Assembly: GCA_021904315.1 (NCBI GenBank)
Contig: CM038915.1
Location: 17,918,001 to 17,982,000, forward strand
Length of the DNA stretch: 64,000 nt
Reading direction: 5' to 3'
Origin: Sphagnum magellanicum
Taxonomy: Eukaryota > Streptophyta > Sphagnopsida > Sphagnales > Sphagnaceae
Numbering within the stretch: position 1 is the first letter of the stretch; each line of letters starts with the position of its first letter. The position numbers were made by a program, and so were the translations under genes. The notes beneath the pieces were generated by a model. It ran no database searches. It saw nothing but the letters and a program-made list of their open reading frames with translations, and was not told the DNA's origin. Shown in pieces: positions 11,437 through 23,519 of this stretch.

Positions 11437-13383
11437 TCAACTGTAAACAATCATAATAATGATGATGGAAAAGCCAACCACACCTAAATCATCCTTTAAA
11501 TGGGCAATTATAGATCTTATGCATGTAAGAGTATCAGTAATTAATTCATACACCCCATCATTGCCACTAACCCTATGATCTTTAGGTGGCATTAAAAACT
11601 TCACAACTCGTACAAGATGAACATGCATGTAAACCAAATGTGAATCCTTCAACAACACATATGACAATGTGCTACTACCCCATTTTTGGTAGTATAAACT
11701 AACTACCACATCATCTCTTTCAGCAAATGATGTCCCCCACTTATCTGTGAAAGATTTTTTGACTTGGTGAAGAGGTTTGGTGCAACATACTAACCAAAAG
11801 TCTACATCCTCCAAATTTCCAACCTTCGCATTAATTGCAAAATTATCACCAATGTCCAAGGTAGTAGCCAAAACATCTCCATGTACATCATAGTCCCACT
11901 GTCCATCCCACTCATCAAACATGGCATTTTTGATTGCTCTAATGTCAGTAGGTTGCAATCGCTTAGGAACCCATTTGCTAGTCCAACGTATGTTTTTACA
12001 TTTCGACCATTGCCTTTCTAGGTAGTAGGAACGAAAGAAAGCTAGGTCCATTACCATCAAGGTGGTTAGATTGTTCTTGTTAGTAACACATATTGAATGT
12101 AATTTCATAGTTTCTTTTATAAGGTCACAGTTGAAGGAACTTGAGTTTTGCCAAACCTCATCTACTTTCACAAGCCAAAATACTCGTTGTAAAGGCTTCC
12201 TCACACCAGTAAATGATGTTTCAAGCCTCTTAGATAAATGCTTGTGTAGAAAACCCACCACCTCCTTTACATTTTGGAGCTTTGCACCATGAGCATCAAG
12301 TTGTTCCATGCACAAAAACCTTTTGATCACTGCTCTTGCACCATCGTGTGGGCCTTTGCCACGTTCGTTTTTAAAGAAATTTCATAACATTTTACACCCC
12401 CAAGTCAAATTGGGATACTTACTTACAAATAACCATGGCTTGGAACTCTTGAATTGTGAAACATAACTATCACTCCAAACCCAATGCCATTTCGGTGCAT
12501 AACCATTGGCCACCATGTGCTCCCAATGAAGCGAAGTAGTGTTGAACAAACTCAGAATCATGTTTTTGATCGTTAAAAATGTAAAAGTGGTATTATGTTA
12601 AAATTCATGACTTTTTGTCATAAGGATTAGGATGGGGGTTATGACGATAGGTTATGTGCATTAGTATGCTAATCTAATAACTATGCCAATGCATAGATTA
12701 AACTTCATTCTAGTCTCAAAAGTGTAGTTTTCATCAAAGTCTACAACAGATACCACAATTTGATGCGGGAAAGACTTGATATTACTTTTGAATTGCTTGT
12801 CCTACCATCTAGACACAAAGTTGTGCCTTATAAAGGTTTGCAACTTTGGCTTCAAGTAATGAACAAATTCATCACTATTTGTTTTCTTGTAAACTAATGT
12901 GAGCTTTTCCAAGGTTTTACCAGACCTAGTCATGGTTGTTTCCATGGTAAATCTCTTCCATTCTACTAGGGCTTCACTAGAACTATTGACTTCTTCTAGA
13001 CGGAATGGGAAATTCTCCACACCACATTCACCACATTGACAATACAAATTTTTTTTCTTATGCCATTCTTCCTCTTCCCCTTTTTCACACACAATCAACT
13101 ACCACATCTTTGTAATGCTTTCAAACACCTTGGATGAGGCACCACATCCAAAATGACTAGCATGAAAACACACATATGAGCATCTACATTCACACTCACC
13201 ACTATGGTGAGGTTCAAATTTTACCCTCAAATTATTTAGCCCTAGCTGCAATTCATCCAGCTCAACATGATATATGCAGTAGCATGTATTTTGTTCTTTC
13301 ATTGATTTCACAAAGAATGGTTTGAACCCTTGAAATGTTTGTTTTCCCATTATTGCATTTGGATTTGCTTTCTTGAATCTCAA
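11437..13383 (-). pseudogene. decayed transposase-like protein with Cys-rich N-terminal half
   Basis: The minus strand encodes an old mobile-element-type protein now split by stops and frameshifts. The first segment (13383-13099) has KQTFQGFKPFFVKSMKEQN, YHVELDELQLGLNNLR and the cysteine cluster GECECRCSYVC. The second (13098-12802) has YCQCGECGVENF, another metal-binding-like cluster, then WKRFT and LKPKLQTFIRHNF. After a stop, the sequence near 12745-12724 reads VVSVVDFDENYTF. Around 12524-12467 it reads APKWHWVWSD and SQFKSSKPWLF, then GKGPHDGARAVIKRF at about 12362-12320. An open frame of 297 codons (12330-11437) finishes the protein with FWLVCCTKPLHQV and DHRVSGNDGVYEL. The acidic residues of DFDENY, WSD and PHDG are spaced as in a DDE-type transposase. 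I recall this architecture from repeated plant and invertebrate element proteins but cannot assign a superfamily safely. Confidence 0.65.
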
Positions 13384-14381
13384 ATAAAATTTAGTTTACA
13401 ATAACATACGAGCAACACAAAAATATGAAAATTCATTTACATTGACATGTACAATTATAAGGAATCCATGTACACGAGTTCTGAGAAATTTATGAGTTGT
13501 GTAGACTAATTAGATATTGCGCTAGTCATTTGATCCAAGGAATAACAAACATTGGACTTGTTACAAACATTTATAAACCTGTAAGCACATATAAAACTAT
13601 GAAATGTAGATAACATTGGACTTGTAATAGGCATTCATGGACTTGCAAGCACATATAGAAGTGTAAAATGCCATAACCTTACCCACTAGTATCGTAACAT
13701 GTTTCTTTTGAATTGATAGAATGTTGAAACATGGAATGATATTATTGAAACATGATTGAAACATGATTTTTTGTTGGAAAGGTTTGAAACTTTTGGATTT
13801 TTGGGGACGGTAAGATGTAAATCAAAACATGTTCCACATGAATTGATACAAGCTGCTTTTCAAATGCACATGAAAAATTAGACTAATATTGTGCAAGCGC
13901 TTTACAATTGTTAATTGAATTTTGTCAAAACTTAAGGAAATATTGCAATGTTGGAAATTCAAATAAAAAAGGTGTGATCCAATACCATTGTGTTGTGATT
14001 TCTTTCGAGTGATGGATTTCGATGAAGTGGTGTGCTAGAAAATCCTTTCTGGCTTCAAAACTTGTTTGACTGCTTAACCTCCATGTTTCGTGAAGCGTTT
14101 CTTGCAGACAAAAACAAAATCCTCTTGAACTTCATCATGAACCAGGGCAGGGTTTTCTCCTTTTTGTGCTTGTGTTTAAACTTCTGTATTGGTTGTAAAA
14201 CTAATGTAGTTGAAGGGCAATTTCTCCTTGGCTTCCACAATGCATTTGCCTTCACCTTATATTCCAAAATGTTTCCACCCTTCATAAGACACACACTTTT
14301 TGTTGCATTTTTTAATGGTGGGTATAACTTTAGTTTGAGAAGATTCCTTTCGGAATCCACAACTTTGTCACACCCTTTCTT

Positions 14382-14576
14382 TCAATGTTCATTGATCCAC
14401 ATTGTCGAGTTCTTACAATGACAATAAACACAAATAAATCCCTTCTTGTCCTTTTGACAATGACTATGGCATTCCTGTAGTAATCGCAGCCACTCTTCGT
14501 GAATGTAGGTTTCCATGAATTTTTTTTTGTTTATTTTCACATTTTCTATTACCATGTTTGTTATTTCACTCTCCAT
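14382..14576 (-). pseudogene. possible N-terminal fragment of the same transposase-like gene
   Basis: This is a 64-codon open frame upstream (minus strand) of the broken transposase-like gene. It contains a compact Cys/His cluster (ECHSHCQKDKKGFICVYCHC) resembling a small zinc-binding module, followed by NSTMWINEH. Orientation and position fit an N-terminal part separated by about 1 kb of decayed sequence (13384-14381), but no continuous frame connects them. It could also be chance. Confidence 0.3.
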
Positions 14577-14599
14577 GTTTCCTTTCTTCTATCAAGACT

Positions 14600-15885
14600 A
14601 ATTTGGCTTTTGTATTAAGAACAATGGAAGTCCTGGATTAGCTTATGCTTGAGTTGGTGGAAGAAAAAAACTCACAGTTGTAAAAATTCTACAATGAAAC
14701 TAAACCTTAATTGAACCAAAACTTGGGTGCACTTGTTTGTTTGTTGTGACAATTAACATGTGATGCATCTTGGTTGTAATAAATTCCTACCTAAACTTAA
14801 AAATTTATTTGATTACTTTCATTAATTGTCTTAACAGAATAGTTTGGCGAAAGTTAGACAAAGTGTGGGAAAGTTGAAAAAGGTCTAAAGTGTCATGGAT
14901 AGGTCATGGGGCATGGATGAAGATTGCATGGGGGAACATGGAAGATGGGTGGATGGGGCTGAAACATAGCTCCCAAAATGTTACATGTTTTGATGGGATA
15001 TGTTTCGGGGGCTTGGGCTATTCGGGCATTGAAACGTGTGTTGAGCCACTCGCTGAAACTTGACATGTTTCGGTGGGTGGTAGGTTTTAAGGTTCTTGTT
15101 TTGAGGTTCATGTTTTAGGGCACACAATTTTTGATTAGTAGAAATGAACATTGGGCCACCACTAAAACACAATATGTTTTCGTGTTGGTTTTTTCCAAGG
15201 CCCCCACTACATGTGTGTGGAAACCTGTGCTAGGTCGTTTTGAAGCGAACAACACATTTATGATTTTCATTGAAATAATGTTGGGGAAAATCCACCTAGT
15301 GCATTAAGACACAAAGAACAAGAAAAATCATTGAATATATGAAAAGGAAACCAAATGGATAAGAATATGAAAATTTTACAAGAAAGGATAAACTTTTGTG
15401 CCTAAATTATCCTTAATTGTTTTTTGACCTAGGACTTCAAGCATGGTGAAGAACCTTTAGAAAATTTCCCTATGTATGTATAGGGCACCTTATCATCATT
15501 AAAGTCTTTGCCACAGAGGAGCTACCTTACACAGATGGTTCCATAAAATTAAAGGAGGCAACTTACCTGTAAACTTCTTAAAAATGAAAGGAGGTGCCTT
15601 GAAAGCTTATTGATGAAACCTTGGCAAGCGTTATAAAACAAAACACCTAGCCAAGGGGGAAAGGGAGAACAAAAAGAGCAAACCCAAGTAAGTGGGTTGG
15701 GGTTTAACCCAATGATGAATCCAAGGTTATTCATTTTAGGAAATTTATAAGCAAGGTGCGTCCTCTCCTTTGAAATTCAATCACAAATATCCATTTCAAA
15801 TGTTAAATGTTATTAGTCCTTAATGCTAGCAAAGACATGAAACAAAGTGGTCTTGGGAATTCAAGTCTCACTTTTAGCTCTAGCT
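14600..15885. other. no gene seen
   Basis: Short frames only. Between about 14925 and 15185 there are words with 'gggcttgggctattcgggcat' character in a slightly GC-richer patch, but no motif was recognised. Confidence 0.35.
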
Positions 15886-15889
15886 TCAT

Positions 15890-16445
15890 GTGGACGTGTA
15901 ACTTGATATAGTTAAAGTATTACCTATGTAATTATTTAGCGAGTAAGTTTGGTGATTTACTTGTTGGTATGGTTTCATAGTTTAATTATGATTTGGTCAT
16001 GGTGCTTGACTTTCACATAGTAATTTATGTGAAAAGTCATGTAAAAAGTCTTTGCCACTTTATTATGCATGTGAAATCACATGGGGAGTCATGTGGAACC
16101 ATGTGATGTGTAAACTTTAGGAAATTTCTTATTTTGTTTCCTTTTGGTTAATATATAAGTGGGTGTTTGTGACCTTTGGAAACACCTTCATTTGATAGAA
16201 ATGAGTTGTTGTATGAATGTAAAGTTTCATGGAATAGAATTGTGAAAGGAATCGAGATTTTGGTTTTGAAAGGTTTTGGTGTAGTTTATATAAAATTCAT
16301 GGTAGGAAAATGGTGTGGCATACTAGTTATGCATAGACAATAGAAAGATGAGAAAATATTTATGTAAACAAGAACATAGATTTCCATAGCTATGTAATAA
16401 ACATACATAGTTTTGGTCTTAAACCTGTTTGTGACTTACAAACCT
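15890..16445 (+). repeat. dispersed LTR-like repeat, copy 1
   Basis: The block beginning gtaacttgatatagtt, running through gatttacttgttggt and gactttcacatagtaattt, and ending with ccatagctatgtaataaaca and tacatagttttggtc is found again in reverse orientation at 55765-56045. This copy carries about 290 extra bases in the middle (about 16085-16365). Sharing over the full span at two distant places marks it as a mobile-element piece, probably a long terminal repeat. No primer-binding site or polyprotein was found beside it. Confidence 0.6.
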
Positions 16446-16739
16446 TCATTCTCAATAGTGCCCCCCTCCTTTACCTAGGGCTTTACCCTACACAATCAAA
16501 CATACTCTTAACTAATGTTGCCCTCTAACTTAAAAAAAAAACACCTTTACTTTTGACAACCAACCTATGAACATCATCCTTAGTAGTTTTATTCTTTTCT
16601 ACCTTTGGAGTTGAGAGATGTGCTTTGAAGTTCAAAGCCCATTAGTTTCACAAGCACATCCTTGACATGGCCTAGACTTCCATAGTTGTTATGGCTATGT
16701 GATAAGGATTCCTGGCTTTTGATTGTTCAACAAAAATTG

Positions 16740-17245
16740 AAGATTTCATCAAAATTAGTGTGGCCTATGCTGTTGGCCTAGGTGTTATCACGTTTTCAAC
16801 TGATTTTTCCTTCCAAAACTTGGTTTTTTGGAATTTATTTGAATTTTCACCGGTAGAAATCATTTAAAAATCCATATCTCCCACATTTTGAATCCAAATT
16901 TTACCAAATAAATTCCATTAAATCTTGCTCATCAAGATCTTTTCAACAACACCAAAGGCACATTCCAATTCCTCCGAAATTTTCAGCTATGATTTAATTT
17001 ATTTTTTAGTGAAGAAATCATTCAATATTCAATAACTTTTGCACCTCAAGTCCAGACACCAAGAAGCCAAGATGATGCACCCCTCCTCCTCAAGAGCTTT
17101 CCAAAGAGACCAAGAACATGATCTGAAGCATCTTGATTGGGTGGATCTCATTAGTACAAACAAAACAAGACAAACAAACTACCTTGCTTGATAGATAAAT
17201 GTGACTTACTAGAGATGTTTTCAATGTGAGGGAGGATTCCTTCAT
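16740..17245 (+). repeat. dispersed repeat B, copy 1
   Basis: The words attcaataactttt, gatgcacccctcctc and caaacaaactaccttgcttgat occur here in the same order and orientation as attcaataactttc, tgcacccctactc and caaacaagctaccgtccttgat at 56320-56760. The copies are diverged. Coding content was not seen. It may be internal sequence of the same element family as the neighbouring LTR-like repeat. Confidence 0.5.
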
Positions 17246-17249
17246 TGGG

Positions 17250-18350
17250 TTTCTCCTAAACTTATGCTACCCAAGCTTTAAAATTATTTCCTCTTCAAAT
17301 TTTAAGTTGTCAAACTTTACATGTGAATGAAGTGACATCCATTTGGATGACCTTGTTGTCATTGGTTCTTGGCTTTGGCAATCATAGCCCCAATGGAAAA
17401 GTATTTCTTGTCCACCCACCATCCATCATGGTGTGCTTTTCACTATCCGTTCACTGTTCACTCAAGTTCACATAAAACCCTCTGAGAGTTTTCTTGGTGT
17501 ATGTGGAGGTACATTTACACCTACTGTAAAATCATGCTGGTCATTTTGTTTTGTGAAATGCCTGTGTTGTTTTAAAATATTTTTCCAATCATATCCAGTG
17601 GGTACCCACTGCCAAATACAATAATGCAAACTCAATTCAATGTACATACAATGACCCCACATACTTAAAAAATGTGCAGACCTAGCACATACACTAGTTT
17701 ACAAAAGTCCCATTTCCCTTCTTCAATCAACCAAATGGTTCTTCTTCCACAACTAAACACACATAGATTTAAGAATCAAAATTTAAGAAACTGTGAACCC
17801 AAATACAAAGACCTTGTACTAGTCACCTATGACAGTTGTGTCGTGTATGCATCGGCCTCCTTATAATTTGTATTGTTCCTGTGCAAAAGGCGCAAATACA
17901 GAAAATTAAAAGGGTAACACAACAATCCAAAAGCTTGGGATATTTGTTTTGGCTTAAGGTAATACATTTATCTAATATGTGATAATGTCAAACATATTTT
18001 AACAATAATATTTGAGGAACATATTGTGGTTCCAAGATAGAACACTAGTGAGCTTGGGCTTCAGCAAGGTAAAAAATGCTTGGACCACTTGCCAACATCC
18101 TCAAACCATAAGCCAAAATGTGGAAGAATATATCTATGGTTTGAAGATGATATATAGTTTTTCCCTAGCATTTTAGCCTAAGGTTATAATATTTAAAGGC
18201 CTTTGGCTTGGTTTTGGGGGGTAGGGTTTGGTATTTTGGTAATGCCCCATTCCCAAAGGGGTATCCTAAAGTTAGTGTATCAATTTAACCCTAGTAATCA
18301 CCCCAATTTGGGCTGCAGGCATAGTTCTAATTGGCTATTTCGGTCTGCTC
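17250..18350. other. no gene supported
   Basis: Two short open frames around 17430-17870 (+) contain no recognisable motif. The sequence is less AT-rich than its surroundings, with several CCA-rich words, but I cannot assign it. Confidence 0.3.
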
Positions 18351-18359
18351 CTCTAGACC

Positions 18360-19030
18360 TAGCTCTTGGTTAGACCTAAACTAAGCTAGGTTTTAAACCT
18401 AGGCTAATCTAAAGTAGACTTAGAATAAATTAGGCTAATTTAGGTTAGACATAGACTAAGTTAGTTTAAACATGGCTAAACATAACTACTTTAAATAATT
18501 TGGCTAAAAATAATCACCTAGGCTAAACATAGTTAAATTAATGTAAAAATTAAACTAAATACAACTATTTAAACTAAACATGGCTAAACAAACATAAATA
18601 AGGCTAAACAAAATTATTTAGATTAAACATGGTTACATATAATTACTTTGGTTAAAGATGGCTAAATATGGCCCTAAACAATTAAACATAATTATTTAAA
18701 TTAAACATGGTTAAACACCTTTAAACAAAATTACTTCGGCCAAACATGGTTGAAAATTATTAATGTATAACTAAATTTATATAAATTATATTTAAAATAA
18801 TAATTTAAGCTAAACATGGCTAAACTAACATAAATGAAATTAAACATGATTTTTATGTTAAACATAATTAAACAATGATAAATTAAGCTATTTGAATACT
18901 TAAATTATGTTTGGCTAAATTTAAAATTTTTAAAATAAAGTTCACTATTGAAACAATATGTAACTAAATCTAGCTAAATTGTCATAAAATTAGAAACTAA
19001 ATTAGGTTATTTAAACTAAACTTAGTTAAT
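18360..19030. repeat. degenerate CTAAACATGG-type short repeat block
   Basis: Over about 670 bases the words ggctaaacatggctaaac, aactaaac, attaaacatgg and gttaaacat recur dozens of times without a fixed period, interspersed with aattattta. It begins with a related tagacctaggctaa-rich patch. This looks like a very old minisatellite or the remains of slippage-prone sequence. Confidence 0.55.
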
Positions 19031-19059
19031 AAAATGATTGGCCCTATGCAATTGTAATT

Positions 19060-19605
19060 TTTTTTTTAGTCATTTTTTTTAGTTGCATGAGTCATAAGGC
19101 TGATTATTAGTTGTTAAAAACATTCTCAGTTATTTTCTTAATTGTGTTGCACATTGTAGTTGCACAAGACAAGTTGTAAAATACATGTTTTGCCATTGTG
19201 AACACTTTTGACCATTCAATAAATGTAATTTTATTGAAATAATGTCATAAGTCATTAGGTTGACAACTAATTGCTAAAAACATTTTTAGTCAATTCTTTA
19301 ATCGTGTTGGACATTATATAATTACATAAGACAAGTCATAAAAAACATGTTTTGGCATTATAAACATTTTTGACCAATCAAAAAATGTAATTTTATTGAA
19401 ATTAATGTCATGAATCATAAAGTTAATTATTAGTGCTAAAAACATTTTTAGTCATTTCCTTGATCGTGAATTAGACATTGCAGTTGCATATGACAAATCA
19501 TTAAAAACATGTTTTGGGATTATGAACATTTTTTATTAATCAACAAATGTAATCTTATTGAAATTAATATCACAAGACATGAAATTGACTATTAGTTGTA
19601 ACACC
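19060..19605. repeat. ~160-bp tandem array, about 3.4 units
   Basis: The word aaaaacattyttagtca occurs at 19116, 19276 and 19438. Each is followed by a version of cgtgttggacatt, then by caagacaagtcataaaa, catgttttggcattatgaac and aatgtaattttattgaaatt. The unit is 160-162 bases. No coding potential. Confidence 0.7.
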
Positions 19606-19819
19606 TTTTTGACACATGGCATGCCACATCATCATCATAAGAATTGAGTTATTATTAGTTAATATTAGTTACAAAAGCAAATGGTATTTTTGAATTTCTA
19701 ATTTTTAAGTCATTCAAATATATTAATGTAAATTCAAAAATAGTAATATATTTACCCAAAAATTGAACAAGTTATCATATTGACTAGGTGTGATCACAAT
19801 CAAATGAGCCAACAAATGA

Positions 19820-20645
19820 CGAAGGACCCAAAGATTGCAATCCTTTTTGTTGTCATTTTCACTTTCTCATGGAAAGGACTTTCAAGATGAAATCCTTTGC
19901 AATATGTTATTAAAAATACATATAATTTTTTTAATACATCACATTTTTTGTATTAACTTTTCATGAATAACTAAGATTTTTTTCTTAAATGGACAAATTC
20001 TACCAAATTCTACATTTCATTTTGAAAAATTATCTTAATTTCAAATTGGATGAAAATATGTTAATTGTTTAATTATTTATTTATGTTTTTCATAAATTGA
20101 ATTAATTTTTTAGATATCATGTACATTACACCCCATTTACATGTGGTAAAGGACTTTTGAAATTTTAAAATTATGTTCAATAAATTTTTAATTTTTAAAA
20201 ATTCAAATTTCACAACTTTCAAATTGTGAGTGTCTTTTGAATGTGGATAATCAATTAACATCATTTCAAATTTTTTCTCATCAAAATTCCTTTATATTTA
20301 AAGTCTTTAGCTTAGTAATTTACAAAATTGACTATTTTTAATGCAATTCTTGTTCAAATTCAAAAGTCCTTTACTAAAACCAAAACCCAAAATAATTTTT
20401 TTTGAATTTTTATTTTGAATTCTTCAACACTCATATTAGTCATTTAGCACAACATTCCATGATTAACATGGCATTAAAGTGGCACCACAAAAATATATAT
20501 AACAAGATTACATTTTTATTAAGTTTTGGCGGTTGTCCGACGTGCTTTTTGATACAATTGATTATGATTGCACCCAACTATAGTCACAAAACTATGATGC
20601 CACGTGGCATCTTGATGTCCTTTTCAACTACATAGTAATTTTTGT
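19820..20645 (+). repeat. dispersed repeat family C, copy 1
   Basis: This is one of three copies, all in the same orientation (others at 32455-33100 and 34960-35648). Shared landmarks in order are a cttgttatttaaaatacata block, ttctacatttcat, cattttgaaaaattat, catgtacattacacccc, catgtggtaaaggactttt and, near the end, ctaaaaccaaaacccaaaa. Length is about 650-800 bases. No open frame is conserved among the copies, so it is probably a non-autonomous element or an LTR. Confidence 0.7.
20596..20611. other. 16-bp perfect palindrome with G-box core
   Basis: gatgccacgtggcatc equals its own reverse complement and contains CACGTG, the core bound by plant bZIP and bHLH factors. There is no adjacent gene, so a regulatory role is unsupported. 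Confidence 0.3.
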
Positions 20646-21149
20646 GACCAAGTAGTTATAAACATAATTGAAAAAAAAATAGTCATTTTTTAAATCGGTC
20701 ACAAAACCCAAGATGCGTTGTTGTGATTGTTGACACTGCACGATCTATAGATTGTTCTCAAAACTCTTAGATGCCTTTGGAATCAATCAATCTTGATTCC
20801 TAAGTGGGATTGATAGTTGCAATTAAATTCCCATAATTATTCGTGCAAGCCATGTTGACAAAAAATGTCATTGCATTCAGGTTGATTTGGTAATTCAATT
20901 TGTGATTTTTATTTTTTTTAGTTTGTGATGTTTTACATGTGAGCATTTATAAACATCAAAACTCCATCACCACTTACAAAACGTTCATCAACAACTCCTG
21001 GGAGTGTTGATTTCTTTTCTTTTCACAATTTTGTGGCACTAAGATTTTGTGATTTTCACATAACAAAAGGTTGTTATCTACAACTAAGATTACACCATGT
21101 AATGCGAACAAGGCGAGATTTAATTATCTTCAAAACCCTTAATTTCTTT

Positions 21150-21297
21150 CACACTACCCTTAGTTTTTGTCACATTGTGTATGCCTTAAGTTATTTTCAC
21201 ATTGTGTATGCCTTAAGTTATTTTCACATTATGTGTGCATTTAGTTATTTTCACATTGTGTATGCCCTTAGTTACTTTCACATTGTGTATGTGTTTA
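21150..21297. repeat. 27-bp tandem array, five units
   Basis: ttcacattgtgtatgcc recurs with an exact 27-base spacing: cacatt starts at 21171, 21198, 21225, 21252 and 21279. Because 27 is a multiple of three, one frame stays open and translates as repeated YALSYFHIV, but there is no other coding evidence. Confidence 0.85.
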
Positions 21298-21315
21298 TGT
21301 GACCATTGAGGGGCC

Positions 21316-21455
21316 CACTACAACAAAAGGTGTCCCTCTACGCCAAGTGATTTCATTGGATTATGAGTGAATTCATTGGTTATAGTGAATAGGACCTAGT
21401 GGGGAAGCAATGAATTCACTAGTCTAGTGAACAAGGACTAGTGAACCGCACCCAC
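21316..21455 (+). mobile_element. possible CACTA-type element terminus
   Basis: The sequence cactacaacaaaagg at 21316 matches the general form of CACTA (EnSpm) terminal inverted repeats. It is followed by short sub-terminal repeats (tagtgaattcattgg, tgaattcactagt, ctagtgaacaaggactagtg) as these elements often have. The opposite end and a 3-bp target duplication were not found, so it may be a truncated end. Confidence 0.4.
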
Positions 21456-21814
21456 ATTTTGTAATAATGGGGCCAATAATTTTTATTTCAAAATTGTGTC
21501 CATTTTCTTTGAGGCATTGCTACTTGATTAATTTAATGTTTATTCATTCTTGGTCCCTAACCTTTTGAGATCATGCAAAAAATTCAACCCCTTCAAAACT
21601 TTAAGTTTAAATTTCTATTCAAGGACAAAATCCCCTAGTCTGATTTTGCTTCTTCTAGTACATCTATCCTAATGAATGTTGTTTTTATTATTGAGTCTTC
21701 TAATGTATGTAGTTCCCGTGGATGTTCCTTTTATTACGTAAATTGATTCAATGTTCTTGGACCTTGTTGTGGTAAAAAAAAACATTGAGATTTTTAAAAT
21801 GAAAAAGAAGACAT

Positions 21815-23510
21815 ATGAATTGAAAAGGCGATTCTAGGATACATGGGCAGTAAAACTATCATATGCAAAATTTGTCCTAGGTCTAATGACAAAGTCATTC
21901 AAGTTTGATGCAATTTGGATTGAAGGCAAATATAAGCTTTTTGTTCCCAAACTAAATTATTTATGGAATCATGTAGGTCATTACAAGACTTTGGTAGCAA
22001 TGCCATGGGTGAAAAAAGGAAAACATTATTTCTTGAAAAATAACATTCATGTTGTCAATGAAAAGTTGCATTTTGCCAAAGGTCTTAAAATAGTGTTGCA
22101 ACAAGTCACTCATGGTGCAATTTAGATTGACATGAAAAAAAAACTTGTTCAATTTGCTTTGATTTTTCATTTGCTTGGTCAAGTCACCCCATGAAAAAAT
22201 ATAGAACCTTGCAAAAATTGTTTATGCAATTGAATGTTCTTAACAATCCCATGCATCATTGGTTTGATGGGGCAAGTTGAGAGATGGTGTTAGATTGTAT
22301 GTGTAAGCAAATTTTGAAAAGAACTGAAAATGTTGTGGTTAGAAGTAGGTTTATTTCTTTAAGTATAGACAAAATGATTAATATTGATAACCAATATGGA
22401 TATCAATTCATGTATATGTGATGTATGCATGGAAAAGAGTGCATGTCCTCATTTTTTAGCATGTTGTAAACAACTTAAGCCTTATCATTACCCAATCCCT
22501 TAAATGCAACAAGGAAAGTTAACTAGAAAGAGGTAGGGGAGAGGTTCATTTGTTTTGGAGCAAATGGAACTTCTTTATTTAGGTTTGTTGCACTATAATG
22601 ACATCAAAACTAAGGGAAAACATGTTCCCTACAAGATGGGGCAATATTGTAAGGCCCATAAGGCAAACCTTGTTGTGCAAGCTATGTCTAATTTGCTAAT
22701 GGTGGTTAAGTTGGAAAATTTACACCAATAATTATACTCTTACTTCTCAAGATCCCCTAAGTGACATTTTGTAATAAGCTTGGTAAAATTGTGAAAATAA
22801 TAAGACTTAAGATCTTGAAAAATGTCAAAACTCAATGGATATCAATATTGGAGCCTTTGAAGCAAGTCATAGCATAATACAAGGCTTTGATTGTGAAAAT
22901 GTCATAGGACAACCCTTCAATTGCCCAAGCAAGGTAGAATCTTAACCTTCTTTGTAATATTCACATAATGTTAGCCTTGTTTTATTTGTTACCATTGTTA
23001 GAAAATTTGTTCAAGGAAATCATGTCTTCATTTGTAATTTTGTGGTAGCTATCAAAATGTGTCAAGTTGATCTTTTCATGATGTATTCTAATCCTATGAA
23101 TGGTTTCCAATGTCAATATAAATGTCTTTTGTGATGTTATGGATAACAATTCTACCACCATTACCCAAATTGGGTTAATGACCTCAACCCGAAGGTAAAA
23201 AACCTTACATTTCACATGGTTGGTCATTCATATTAGGCTTGCATTTTCAATGTAATTGTTGGGGCTAATTAGTTAATGTGCAATGATGTTTTCTTGGCAT
23301 CCATTACACAAATGAAGGCCTAATGTTCTACTATTACTTCAACATGATTATCAAATAATTGGATAGGTAGTTTGTAGATTTTGAATTGATGAATTTCCTT
23401 GACACAATTTTGGATGCAACCTAATGTTGATTTCTCTTTCTCCTTACATATTAATGTCATCAAAAGACATTATTGTGAATTGAAGAGGGTGAAACCCTCA
23501 TTGGACTAGG
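21815..23510 (+). pseudogene. decayed hAT-like transposase-related protein
   Basis: Many stops and frameshifts interrupt it, but the order of recognisable blocks is that of a repeated plant protein family related to hAT transposases (often named zinc-finger-862-like). The blocks are KLFVPKLNYLWNHVGHYKTL then VAMPWVKKG (about 21930-22020), NPMHHWFDGAS (about 22245), RFISLSIDKM (about 22350), ICFGANG-like residues near 22540, HVPYKMGQYCKAHKANLVVQ (about 22620-22680), YSYFSRSPK, LKILKNVKTQWISILEPLKQV (about 22808-22870), then LCNIHIMLALFYLLPLLE and VKNLTFHMVGHSY (about 23190-23230), with a last readable block RHYCELKRVKPSLD ending near 23506. The C-terminal dimerisation region was not found. The level of decay rules out function. 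Confidence 0.75.
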
Positions 23511-23519
23511 TTGTGAACC

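Noticed and set aside
14055-14421. Opposite-strand open frames of 101 and 129 codons
   Set aside because: Composition is random-like, the two overlap each other, and the better motif-bearing frame in this area is the minus-strand Cys/His one further upstream.
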